DNA of 14,051 nucleotides from Candidatus Nitrosotenuis sp. (GCA_023252015.1 JAHEXS010000017.1:1-14051); one strand, 5' to 3'. Numbered from the stretch's first letter, positions 5,272 to 12,036 are shown. Numbers and translations: made by a program. The notes: generated by a model not told the origin, from the sequence alone.

Positions 5272-5919
5272 TTAGAGCACAGAGGTAGAGTTTGCACCAT
5301 CAAAGTTTATTGTAACGCCAGATAGATACTTGATTTTGTTCTCTACTATACATTTGACAAAATTTCCAATTTCTACAGGCTCTCCTAGTCTTTTCATGGG
5401 GAGTGACTCTGCATATTTGTTAATATCCCCAACCAGTTCTTTCATTCTATCTGTATTGATTGATCCTGGTGCAATGTTTATACAGCTGATATTTTTTGAT
5501 GCAAGTTCCTTACTCAGTATTTTGAAAACTGCGGTGAATGCAAGGCGGTATGCGCTTGAGATTATCAATCTTGGATTTGGCTCTTTGATAACATTAGACG
5601 TTATGACAAAAATGTAGCCACCATTTCTTACCTTTAGTTTTTGCAACAACAGACAAAATCCCAAGAATAACTGATTGTGGTATTTTTGCCAGTCCTTTTC
5701 GGTTACATCGTAAAATTGTTTTGGAACAGGGCCGCCCGTGTTCAAAACCAAAATGTCCGTTTCTTTGTGTTTTTTGATAAAATTTTTGACACTATTCAAA
5801 TCTGATGTGTCAATATCCTTTCGTGATGCAGCAAACACATCGCATCCAGCAGATGACAGGGATTCTGCAATTGCTTTTCCTATACCACTTGTGCCGCCAA
5901 GAACAATTGCCTTCATCAC
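5272..5919 (-). CDS. Atypical short-chain dehydrogenase-like protein
   Basis: A 215-aa SDR fold. The cofactor motif GGTSGIG (8-14) is intact. The usual NNAG is NTGGP (60-64), as in a known divergent SDR branch. The catalytic region reads SNVIKEPNPRLIISSAYRLAF. Ser108 is present and Tyr124 is in place, but the Lys four residues later is Phe128, so the classical Ser-Tyr-Lys triad is incomplete. Loop PGSINTDRM (151-159) and the C-terminal SGVTINFDGA are normal. It may bind NAD(P)H but work by a changed mechanism, or act in binding only. The start is GTG (5919), which the TATA box at 5942-5947 (minus) favours, or the adjacent ATG at 5916. It is shorter than the other SDR in this window, having lost part of the loop region. 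Confidence 0.82.
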   Translation of the reverse strand: MMKAIVLGGTSGIGKAIAESLSSAGCDVFAASRKDIDTSDLNSVKNFIKKHKETDILVLNTGGPVPKQFYDVTEKDWQKYHNQLFLGFCLLLQKLKVRNGGYIFVITSNVIKEPNPRLIISSAYRLAFTAVFKILSKELASKNISCINIAPGSINTDRMKELVGDINKYAESLPMKRLGEPVEIGNFVKCIVENKIKYLSGVTINFDGANSTSVL

Positions 5920-5941
5920 AGACTGGTATTATTGCAATTCA

Positions 5942-5947
5942 TTTTAA
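5942..5947 (-). promoter_or_regulatory. TATA box of the atypical SDR gene
   Basis: TTAAAA on the minus strand is centred 26 nt before the GTG at 5919. It lies in the 36-nt gap after the metallophosphoesterase gene, so the two genes need not share a transcript. Confidence 0.45.
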
Positions 5948-5955
5948 TTTACTGC

Positions 5956-6783
5956 TTATTCCAGACCGAAGAGGATTACTTTTTTTGTATCATGCTGGAT
6001 TACCCCAAAATGTGGCCTTGCAAAGCCGCCACTATGGTGTCCTTGCGGTCCTCCAAGTCCAACTCGGAACAGATAGTTACTGTTTTTGGCAATATCAAAT
6101 TCGCGTTTTTGCATAACATATGATTTAATTTTTTCTGTTGTGGATCGAAACGGCCAGATGTTTGTAATTTCATTTTTGGTTTGCTGTATGGCTGCCTCCA
6201 TATGCTGGTGTCCGCACAGTATGATGAAATTCTCAAAGCTGGCTTTTCCTTCCTCGAATGCGGAAGACGCCTTGTAATGATATCCATAATAACTGTAAAA
6301 CTCATTATTTTCTTCAGATAGTCTTTGCCATGTTTTTTGGCATAGCCACGGATCATCTCCTTCTTTGGTTATTTTTTGTGGGTTTATTGGCCCACCGTGG
6401 ACGCAGAGAAGTTTGTTTTTAGTATCCAGTGCTTGCTGTTCCCCAAATGTTCCGTCATTATTTTGATGAAAGAATTCAAAGTCTTGTTCCGATAACAATT
6501 CATGAGCCTTCACACTTGAGTATGAGCTGCCACTGATTGATTTTTTATACAAAACTCCTTCATCATGATTTCCCATTACCGATATGAGAGGGTAATTTTT
6601 TGATAGATCTTGCATTTTTTGCAAGACCTCTCTTGGGTTAGTTCCCCTTTCCAACAGATCGCCTAGATTGATTATCCTTGATATTTTGCCGTATTTTTCT
6701 TCAAATTCGAAGGAAGATACAATTTTTAGAATTGTTTCCAGTCCAACGATATCTGCATGAATGTCAGAAAATACTAGATCCAT
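5956..6783 (-). CDS. Calcineurin-like metallophosphoesterase
   Basis: A 275-aa binuclear metallophosphoesterase. The conserved blocks are in order: DIH (7-9), GDLLERG (41-47), GNHDE (71-75), VHGG (128-131) and CGHQH (190-194). These supply the Asp, Asn and His ligands for two metals. GDLLERG and GNHDE resemble the bacterial PrpE/ApaH and protein phosphatase-like branch, so Ser/Thr phosphatase, Ap4A hydrolase or another phosphodiester are all possible substrates. The C-terminal stretch GLGGPQGHHSGGFARPHFGV (242-261) is a His- and Gly-rich ending that I do not recognise. The start ATG follows a TATA-like TATAATTT (6802-6809, minus). The gene is cytosolic, with no signal peptide. Confidence 0.88.
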   Translation of the reverse strand: MDLVFSDIHADIVGLETILKIVSSFEFEEKYGKISRIINLGDLLERGTNPREVLQKMQDLSKNYPLISVMGNHDEGVLYKKSISGSSYSSVKAHELLSEQDFEFFHQNNDGTFGEQQALDTKNKLLCVHGGPINPQKITKEGDDPWLCQKTWQRLSEENNEFYSYYGYHYKASSAFEEGKASFENFIILCGHQHMEAAIQQTKNEITNIWPFRSTTEKIKSYVMQKREFDIAKNSNYLFRVGLGGPQGHHSGGFARPHFGVIQHDTKKVILFGLE

Positions 6784-6801
6784 TTTCGATGAAATATTTT
6801 G

Positions 6802-6809
6802 AAATTATA
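6802..6809 (-). promoter_or_regulatory. TATA box of the metallophosphoesterase gene
   Basis: TATAATTT on the minus strand is about 23 nt before the ATG at 6783. Confidence 0.45.
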
Positions 6810-6814
6810 ATATA

Positions 6815-6925
6815 ATGCAATCCCCGTTACAAAAAATTAGCCTTGTACCGTATTGGAATTGGTTCTGTGGCATGGTGCCAAATTGGTCTATATCGGTTAA
6901 TAAAGCAAGTACGTACAGATTATAG
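6815..6925 (+). other. Possible Trp-containing 36-codon ORF
   Basis: ATG at 6815 opens 36 codons to a TAG within the next gene's TATA region. The middle reads VPYWNWFCGMVPNW, unusual in having three Trp. An AT-rich box (GAAATATTTTG) lies about 25 nt upstream. The opposite strand has a 22-codon ORF over the same bases. Only weakly supported; it may be chance. Confidence 0.15.
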
Positions 6926-6929
6926 ATTA
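6920..6929 (+). promoter_or_regulatory. TATA box of the 109-aa orphan gene
   Basis: TTATAGATTA is centred about 26 nt before the ATG at 6950, fitting leaderless transcription. Confidence 0.5.
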
Positions 6930-6949
6930 AGTCCATTCATGGTTGCCAA

Positions 6950-7279
6950 ATGTATGAGGATCTGGTAAAGGAGGCAATACGGGGACAAACGGCAGACAGT
7001 GCGTCTTCCATAATGCAAAGTACTGTTCCAAATGAGGTAAAGGGGTTCATCCCAAATTTGGTATCGCAGTTAGACCACGGAGTAGATCCATCAGACGTTG
7101 CAGACCAGGCATTAAACAAGACATTTGACATTGTACAATCGTCTTTGTTGGGAGACGCGTCAAACCATGTAATTGACAAATTCGGGCACAGAATAGTGGA
7201 TCTGCTTTTCGGGGCACCATTTCTGAGCATACTCCAAAAGGCATCATTACTCATATCAAACAGCACGAGTCCGTTTTAG
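6950..7279 (+). CDS. Orphan protein, 109 aa, helical
   Basis: I do not recognise this protein. It is 109 residues, soluble, without Cys, and looks mostly helical: MYEDLVKEAIRG, then PNEVKGFIPNLVSQLDHG, then DQALNKTFDIVQSSLL and a more hydrophobic end (DLLFGAPFLSILQKASLLI). The regular spacing of hydrophobic residues suggests amphipathic helices that bundle or touch a membrane. The ATG at 6950 is 26 nt after a TATA box. The stop codon overlaps the end of the convergent microprotein at 7276-7392 by four bases. The gene is flanked by its own promoter on one side and a convergent gene on the other, so it is monocistronic. It is likely lineage-specific. Confidence 0.75.
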   Translation: MYEDLVKEAIRGQTADSASSIMQSTVPNEVKGFIPNLVSQLDHGVDPSDVADQALNKTFDIVQSSLLGDASNHVIDKFGHRIVDLLFGAPFLSILQKASLLISNSTSPF

Positions 7280-7392
7280 TTTGTATTGGATGAAAATGAC
7301 ATACAGTTGCATCCCTTGACTAGGCATTTGCCATTTTTGTCATGTAGGGCATGATCGTGAAAACAGCCAGCCAGTATGTTTTTGCACTTCAC
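7276..7392 (-). CDS. Cys/His zinc-type microprotein, 38 aa
   Basis: A 38-residue frame starts at GTG (7390-7392), the only standard start after an in-frame TAA 12 bases upstream. It carries C3, C10, then H12, H14, H17, and C23, C28-x-C30, in GCFHDHALHDKNGKC and VKGCNCMSF. The order Cys-His-x2-His...Gly-x-Cys-x4-Cys-x-Cys recalls small zinc modules seen scattered through archaeal proteins, so zinc binding is likely. A TATA-like CATAAATC is about 30 nt upstream. It also lies 32 nt downstream of another zinc-type microprotein on the same strand, so they may share a transcript. Its stop overlaps the end of the 109-aa orphan gene by a few bases. Confidence 0.55.
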   Translation of the reverse strand: MKCKNILAGCFHDHALHDKNGKCLVKGCNCMSFSSNTN

Positions 7393-7424
7393 ATATTTGA
7401 TTTAGAACTTCTAACTAATTTGAT

Positions 7425-7547
7425 TTATGCCATTACTACTTGAATTTGTCTTGATTCGTGTCTACAGATGTCCTTGTGTAGGTTTGCATGGGTTTCTTGC
7501 TTGAATGTCAGATCGCATCGGTAACATTTCCAAGCTGTTGTTGTCAT
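7425..7547 (-). CDS. Single zinc-finger microprotein, 40 aa
   Basis: A 40-residue frame, ATG to TAA. It holds C8-x2-C11-x12-H24-x3-C28, the exact spacing of a classical zinc finger with the last His replaced by Cys. Phe15 and Leu23 lie in the usual hydrophobic core region (WKCYRCDLTFKQETHANLHK). His20 and His30 are spare possible ligands. A basic, Gln-rich tail follows. A strong TATA box (TATATA, 7570-7575) is 26 nt before the ATG, predicting an exactly leaderless mRNA, which supports real expression. A one-finger protein this small might bind DNA, RNA or a partner protein, perhaps as part of a larger assembly; the sequence does not say which. Confidence 0.7.
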   Translation of the reverse strand: MTTTAWKCYRCDLTFKQETHANLHKDICRHESRQIQVVMA

Positions 7548-7569
7548 AATGGTATAAAGGATATTTTCC

Positions 7570-7577
7570 TATATAAT
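7570..7577 (-). promoter_or_regulatory. TATA box of the zinc-finger microprotein
   Basis: TATATA (7570-7575) within AATTATATAGG on the minus strand lies 26 nt before the ATG at 7547. It is one of the clearest promoters in the window. Confidence 0.6.
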
Positions 7578-7590
7578 TAAGGCGTAGCTT

Positions 7591-7701
7591 TTATTCATAG
7601 AAATGATCAGTACGATCATTCTTTGCGTGGAGATTTTTTGCAAAATCTTCTCTAAAAGGAGACACGTATACTTGATTCCAAAGGCCATCAGTTTCCCTCA
7701 A
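7591..7701 (-). other. Possible 36-aa ORF upstream of prs
   Basis: A frame from a TTG (7699-7701) to TAA holds 36 codons of balanced composition, for example NQVYVSPFREDFAKNLHAK, ending DRTDHFYE. That is more protein-like than most spacer ORFs. Against it, an in-frame TAA lies two codons before the TTG, no TATA box is correctly placed, and its start overlaps the prs promoter. It may be a gene remnant or chance. Two perfect hairpins lie inside it. Confidence 0.25.
7602..7650. repeat. Two adjacent perfect hairpins upstream of prs
   Basis: AATGATC (7602-7608) pairs with GATCATT (7614-7620) around a 5-base loop. AGATTTT (7631-7637) pairs with AAAATCT (7642-7648) around TTGC, and the pairing extends outward through one G-U and one G-C pair. 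They lie more than 50 bases before the predicted prs transcription start, so they are not part of its mRNA. They may be a regulator-binding site or belong to the minus-strand transcript. Confidence 0.3.
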
Positions 7702-7711
7702 AATTTAAGAG
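7701..7711 (+). promoter_or_regulatory. TATA box of the prs operon
   Basis: AAATTTAAGAG is centred about 26 nt before the TTG at 7731. This supports a leaderless TTG start for prs. Confidence 0.5.
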
Positions 7712-7730
7712 TCCCCCTTAGTTCGTTGAT

Positions 7731-8606
7731 TTGTTGTCAGTTACAGTAATTGCGGGAAAAGCAGCAGAAGACTTGGCAAAAAAACTAGCTAAAAGACTAA
7801 AGGCTAGATTTATCTCATCAGATCTTAGGATTTTTCCAGACGGGGAAAGCAAAATCACCATAAACGCCAAGCCAAAAAAAGGCAAAATCGTAATTGTAAA
7901 TTCCACATGCCCTCCAGTTGATTCAAACCTGATGCAGACACTGTCTTTAATCTCAAAAGCAAGACAGTTTTCATCAGACATAGTCTCAGTCATACCCTAC
8001 TTGGGTTATGCAAGACAAGATAGAGAGTTTCTCCCAGGCGAAGTAGTAACACTTTCAGTCATAACAAAATTACTCAAGGCATCTGGTGCATCGAAAGTAA
8101 TAGTTGTTGATATTCACAGTCAAATGGGTCTGAAGCACTTTGATATTCCAGTCAAAAACGTCTCTGCTGTACAAGAGCTTGTAAATCATTTCAAAAAGCT
8201 AAAGCTAAAGGATCCACTTGTTGTATCACCTGACCTTGGAGGAGCTGCCAGAGCAGAGGAGTTTGCAGCATTCTATGGAACAGATTTTATTGCACTCAAA
8301 AAACAACGAGACCGAAAGACAGGCAAAGTTGAGATCATGACTCTAAATTTGGATGGAGTAAAAGGAAGGGATTTAGTCCTAGTTGATGATATGATTAGCA
8401 CAGGCGGCAGCATAGTAAAAGCAACAGAGTTTCTTAAAAAACAAAAGTGCGGAAGAGTCTATGTTGCGTGTACGCACGCTCTACTAATTGACAATGCGGA
8501 AAAAAAGATAAGAAAGGCAGGCATCTCTGGAATCATTTCTACAAACACAATTCCAGGAAATACGTCAGTAGTTGATGTGTCAGGAATCATAGCAAAGGCA
8601 ATCTAG
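7731..8606 (+). CDS. prs: Ribose-phosphate pyrophosphokinase (PRPP synthase)
   Basis: A 291-aa PRPP synthase, of the short archaeal type. It transfers pyrophosphate from ATP to ribose-5-phosphate for nucleotide, His, Trp and NAD synthesis. The N-terminal FPDGES (35-40) binds ATP. YARQDR (93-98) is the ATP/Mg motif, VDIHS (126-130) is present, and LVLVDDMISTGGS (215-227) is the PRPP loop. Two TTG codons occur in tandem (7731 and 7734). The promoter spacing favours 7731 or 7734, and no later start is plausible because SVTVIAGK is the first strand. The next gene begins one base after the stop, and it heads an apparent four-gene operon. All key residues look intact. Confidence 0.93.
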   Translation: MLSVTVIAGKAAEDLAKKLAKRLKARFISSDLRIFPDGESKITINAKPKKGKIVIVNSTCPPVDSNLMQTLSLISKARQFSSDIVSVIPYLGYARQDREFLPGEVVTLSVITKLLKASGASKVIVVDIHSQMGLKHFDIPVKNVSAVQELVNHFKKLKLKDPLVVSPDLGGAARAEEFAAFYGTDFIALKKQRDRKTGKVEIMTLNLDGVKGRDLVLVDDMISTGGSIVKATEFLKKQKCGRVYVACTHALLIDNAEKKIRKAGISGIISTNTIPGNTSVVDVSGIIAKAI

Positions 8607-8607
8607 G

Positions 8608-9555
8608 ATGCCAGAAAGCTTTTTCATCGTCTCAAAAGAATACCCGGAGCTTGCAGTAGATGAGGTAGTAACAATTGCAAAAATGTACGATAGATTCTGC
8701 AAAGTAAAATCCATTTCAAATCTCATAATCTTGCAATCAAAGACCCCTTGGGAAAAAATTGCAAAACGCGCTACATTTGTAAAAATTGCAGGTCAAATAG
8801 AGCGAAAAATGTCAGGTGTTTTCCTTGATGAGAAAAACTATACTCTGCTCTTTGGTGCAAAATCGTTTATGTGCAAGGCAATCAATCTTTCACAAAAGAC
8901 AATTGATATTCCCGAAATAGAGCGATCGTTAGGAAATATGGTTGTGACATTTTGCAATGCAAAGGTTTCCTTGGAAGATCCAGATGTGATCATTTATCTA
9001 ATATTTACAGATACTGAAAATTTTTTTGGCTTTGCAACTAGATTCAAACCACAAGAACGGCCAAAAAAACTAACAAAGTTCCATCATGAATTGGATTGGA
9101 AGCTGACGCGTGCAATGATTAATCTGGCAAGACTAAATGATAATGAAACGGTGTGTGATCCCTTTTGCGGTACCGGAAGTACGCTTTTGGAAGCAGAGTC
9201 CATGGGATTAAAGTCAATTGGAATTGATTTTGATGAGAAGATGTGCAAGATATCAAACGGTAATCTCAAGGAGAATAATTTCAAATCCAAAGTCATCAAC
9301 CAAAACTATGACTACATGCTACAAATCAAGGACCATTTTGACGGCATAGTGACTGATTTGCCATACGGAACCGCATCAAAGGTATCAGAGCCCCCACAAA
9401 AACTAATGCAAAATTTTGTATCCAAAATACCACAAGGTAAAAAGTTTGCAATTATGTGCAAAAAGGGTCTTGATTCAAATCTCAAGATAAAACTAACAAA
9501 AAAATATGAAATCTATAGACACAAGAGCTTGACAAGGATGATTCTGGTAAAATGA
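8608..9555 (+). CDS. tRNA guanine-10 N2-methyltransferase, Trm-G10/Trm11-like
   Basis: A 315-aa class I methyltransferase with an N-terminal RNA-binding half. The first 145 residues match the NFLD plus THUMP layout of Trm11 and archaeal Trm-G10 by length and position, although THUMP is poorly conserved in sequence. RPKKLTKFHHELDWKLTRAM (151-170) links to the catalytic half. The SAM-binding motif is DPFCGTGS (184-191), with D207 on the next strand (IGIDFD), and the catalytic motif is DLPYG (250-254), the N-methyltransferase D/NPPY variant. The family makes m2G or m2,2G at position 10 of tRNA. ATG follows the prs stop by one base, and the stop overlaps rnz by four, so translation is probably coupled. 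Target position is inferred from family. Confidence 0.86.
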   Translation: MPESFFIVSKEYPELAVDEVVTIAKMYDRFCKVKSISNLIILQSKTPWEKIAKRATFVKIAGQIERKMSGVFLDEKNYTLLFGAKSFMCKAINLSQKTIDIPEIERSLGNMVVTFCNAKVSLEDPDVIIYLIFTDTENFFGFATRFKPQERPKKLTKFHHELDWKLTRAMINLARLNDNETVCDPFCGTGSTLLEAESMGLKSIGIDFDEKMCKISNGNLKENNFKSKVINQNYDYMLQIKDHFDGIVTDLPYGTASKVSEPPQKLMQNFVSKIPQGKKFAIMCKKGLDSNLKIKLTKKYEIYRHKSLTRMILVK

Positions 9556-10451
9556 AACTGGTATTTTTAGGTACATCGGCTGCGCAGCCAACAGAGAATC
9601 GTGGACTGTCATCTACATGTCTTGAAAAGGATGGCGAAATTCTGATGTTTGATGCAGGAGAAGGCGCCCAAGTTTCTTATCTAAAATCAGGATTAGGATG
9701 GAATAAAAAGATGAAAATTTTTGTGACTCACTTGCACGGTGATCACTGCATTGGAGTATTAGGGCTTTTGCAAACAATGACCTTACAACATAGAACAGAG
9801 CCGATGGAGATCTACGGACCTGATGGAATTGACATATTCATCGGTGAAAATGTCAAGGTCCTAAATTTTGGTCTGTCATTTCCAGTCAAGATAACTACAG
9901 TAACACCCGGATTAGTATGCGAGGAAAAAACTTATTCGGTATATGTGGAAGAGGCAGAACACTCTACTTTAGCATTTTCATATTTGTTTCAGGAAAAAGA
10001 CAGGCCCGGTAAGTTTGATTTACAAAAAGCAAAAAGCCTTGGTATTCCAGAGGGTAGCCTTTGGCATGATCTACAAATGGGAAAAGAAATCACATTTGGA
10101 AACAAGATAGTAAAACCATCAGATATCGTAGGAGAAAAAAGACCTGGCAAAAAAATTGGGATATCTGGCGACACACGGCCCACAAAAAAACTTGAAATAT
10201 TTTTCAAAAACTGTGATTATCTTAGCTTTGATTCCACATTCTCGGATAAGATAAAGGAAAAAGCGCTAGAGACAGGTCATAGTACAGCAAAAGAGGCGGC
10301 CATACTTGCAAAAAATGCAAACGTTTCAAATTTGATCTTGACTCATTTTTCCGCACGATATAAAGACGAGACGGAGCTCCTTGAAGAAGCAAAGACCATA
10401 CACAATTCAGTAATTGCAGCAAAAGACCTGCTTGAAATTGAGATAAGATAG
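9552..10451 (+). CDS. rnz: Ribonuclease Z (tRNA 3' processing)
   Basis: A 299-aa tRNase Z of the short form. It cuts the 3' trailer from tRNA precursors so that CCA can be added or used. The metal motif is T59-HLHGDH (59-65). H137, D207 in GDTRP (206-210), H243 (GHST) and H265 (LTHFSARY) complete the usual zinc ligands. RPGKFDLQKAKSLGIPEGS (151-169) matches the exosite region that grips the tRNA elbow. ATG overlaps the methylase stop as ATGA. The neighbouring tRNA methylase upstream, and the CCA enzyme gene 3 kb downstream, point to a tRNA-maturation neighbourhood. Nothing looks damaged. Confidence 0.95.
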   Translation: MKLVFLGTSAAQPTENRGLSSTCLEKDGEILMFDAGEGAQVSYLKSGLGWNKKMKIFVTHLHGDHCIGVLGLLQTMTLQHRTEPMEIYGPDGIDIFIGENVKVLNFGLSFPVKITTVTPGLVCEEKTYSVYVEEAEHSTLAFSYLFQEKDRPGKFDLQKAKSLGIPEGSLWHDLQMGKEITFGNKIVKPSDIVGEKRPGKKIGISGDTRPTKKLEIFFKNCDYLSFDSTFSDKIKEKALETGHSTAKEAAILAKNANVSNLILTHFSARYKDETELLEEAKTIHNSVIAAKDLLEIEIR

Positions 10452-10453
10452 GC

Positions 10454-11170
10454 ATGTTTGAGACTGTTTCAGGCCAAATTAGAGACGCCAAAAAAATTGT
10501 CTTTGTAACAGGTGCTGGAATTTCACAGGAAAGCGGCATTCCAACATTTAGGGGAAAGGACGGATATTGGAAAAAATATGATCCGATGCAACTTGCAACA
10601 ATTGATGCATTCTATCAAAACCCAAAGCTTGTTTGGGAATGGTATGAGGATAGAAGAAAAAACATTCTTGCTGCGCAGCCAAACAAGGGTCATGTGGCAA
10701 TTTCCGATCTTGCCAAGTACATGGATGTTGTCGTGCTGACACAAAACATCGATGGATTACATCAAAGGGCAGGAAGCAAGCAAGTCTTTGAGCTTCACGG
10801 TAGCATAATCAGAATAAAATGCACGGTTTGTGATTTCAAAGATGACATCATGGATAGTTTTGATGAATTGCCGCCAAAATGTAAATGCGGAGAGATCCTA
10901 AGGCCAGATGTTGTTTGGTTTGGTGAAGCCTTACCTCAAGATATCTGGCACAATGCCATAAATCATGCAAAAAACTGTGACGTCATGATAATTGCGGGAA
11001 CCTCGCTAGCCGTTTCGCCTGCAAATACTCTACCAATCTTTGCAAAACAAAATGGAGCTACACTAATCGAGATAAATCCAGAACAAACCAATATGTCTGA
11101 AGATATGGACTTGTCGCTAAGAGAGACCTCGGTAAATGCGTTACCCCATTTGATTTCATTGTTAAAATAA
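10454..11170 (+). CDS. cobB: NAD-dependent protein deacylase, sirtuin class III
   Basis: A 238-aa Sir2 protein. Present are GAGIS (20-24) and PTFRG (30-34) for NAD binding, TQNIDGLH (96-103), catalytic H115 in ELHGS, four zinc Cys (C123, C126, C143, C145), VVWFGE (153-158) and GTSLAVSPA (182-190). Y64 and R67 in WEWYEDRR occupy the Y-x2-R position that in SIRT5 and CobB binds the acidic acyl chain. It is therefore probably a desuccinylase or demalonylase as well as a deacetylase. The zinc pair C143-K-C145 is tighter than the usual C-x2-C. The gene follows rnz by two bases in the prs operon. Targets unknown; chromatin proteins such as Alba are a known archaeal substrate for other sirtuins. Confidence 0.94.
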   Translation: MFETVSGQIRDAKKIVFVTGAGISQESGIPTFRGKDGYWKKYDPMQLATIDAFYQNPKLVWEWYEDRRKNILAAQPNKGHVAISDLAKYMDVVVLTQNIDGLHQRAGSKQVFELHGSIIRIKCTVCDFKDDIMDSFDELPPKCKCGEILRPDVVWFGEALPQDIWHNAINHAKNCDVMIIAGTSLAVSPANTLPIFAKQNGATLIEINPEQTNMSEDMDLSLRETSVNALPHLISLLK

Positions 11171-11197
11171 TTTATACGCAGACGATTAGAAATTGTA

Positions 11198-11203
11198 TTT
11201 TTT
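11198..11203 (+). terminator. T-run ending the prs operon
   Basis: Six T residues lie 27 bases after the sirtuin stop, directly before the end of the convergent gene. They are the likely stop of the four-gene transcript. Confidence 0.4.
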
Positions 11204-12013
11204 CTAGTTAGGTGGTTGTGTAAACACACCATAGATAGTAGTGTCTTGATTTCCTTCTGGGTCATACACAGAAGATGATACTGTACCATAGTCTGGGTGT
11301 TCTACTACCATTTCAATTATGTGAGGACTGGCAGATAAGTCATTTACATTAGTATCGAATTTTGATGAAAAGAATTCGCCTGAGAATAATCGCTTTTCGG
11401 AATTTCGTAGCGTTACTGTTACTTTGACTGTTTTCCCAGAGGTATCTTCATACTGGATAAAAACTGTATTGTCATCATGTCTTATTGTCTTTAGCTGTAA
11501 GGTTTCAAAAACTTTTGAGTGCGGCAATGGCTCTACTGAAATTGCTTCGGTATTAACGGGACCGGTTGTCTCTGTTATTTGGACTTGTTCTTGTTTTTGA
11601 AATTTACAATTTTCTAAATCAATCGTATGTGTTAGTTCTTTTTTGCCATTTACTATCTTTGTCATTTCAGGAACTGAAATTTTGCATTTTTGCTGTTCTT
11701 CGTCTTTTTCGTACACTTGGCCATAGTAGACTTGCTGATTTGTTGGCGAGATTATTTTGTCATGTATTTGTTTGACTGGGTTTAGATCATCCGCGCTTGG
11801 CGTTATTGTTTCGACTTTGTTTTCTACAGCATTTACTGTTTGATCTAGTGTACCGCTCACTGTATGAATTGTATTATACTTGAAATCGCTAACGTTGTCT
11901 GCAACAGCATTAAAAGCGATATTTACGCTGGAAGGTAATTTTGCTAAATACGGGTAAAGAGAAAGTCCGCCTATAACCAGTATTACACCAATTATGACTA
12001 GCTTTAGTAGCAT
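11204..12013 (-). CDS. Membrane-anchored exported protein, unknown family, 269 aa
   Basis: One N-terminal membrane helix (about 4-24, KLVIIGVILVIGGLSLYPYL) is followed by a long, Thr/Asn/Val-rich ectodomain, so it is probably a pseudo-periplasmic protein held by an N-terminal anchor. Residues 30-95 look helical (AFNAVADNVSDFKYNTIH..., NAVENKVETI). Residues 95-269 look like beta strands, with only two Cys (C110 and C136), possibly a disulfide. I do not recognise the family. It has its own TATA box (CTTTTATC, 12037-12044 minus) and a near-leaderless ATG. Its stop lies 33 bases from the sirtuin stop in convergent orientation. Possibly a cell-surface or envelope component; nothing more can be said. 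Confidence 0.78.
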   Translation of the reverse strand: MLLKLVIIGVILVIGGLSLYPYLAKLPSSVNIAFNAVADNVSDFKYNTIHTVSGTLDQTVNAVENKVETITPSADDLNPVKQIHDKIISPTNQQVYYGQVYEKDEEQQKCKISVPEMTKIVNGKKELTHTIDLENCKFQKQEQVQITETTGPVNTEAISVEPLPHSKVFETLQLKTIRHDDNTVFIQYEDTSGKTVKVTVTLRNSEKRLFSGEFFSSKFDTNVNDLSASPHIIEMVVEHPDYGTVSSSVYDPEGNQDTTIYGVFTQPPN

Positions 12014-12036
12014 CCAAGCAAATGTTTTGTAATTGC

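Noticed and set aside
6784..6949. 22-codon minus-strand ORF with two Cys
   Set aside because: Too short and with no promoter; it overlaps an equally weak plus-strand ORF.
7604..7750. 48-codon plus-strand ORF ending in prs
   Set aside because: It runs over the prs TATA box and start and has no promoter of its own; composition is not protein-like.
10222..10539. 105-codon minus-strand ORF across the rnz-sirtuin junction
   Set aside because: Both plus-strand genes here are clearly identified; this is a reading-frame shadow.
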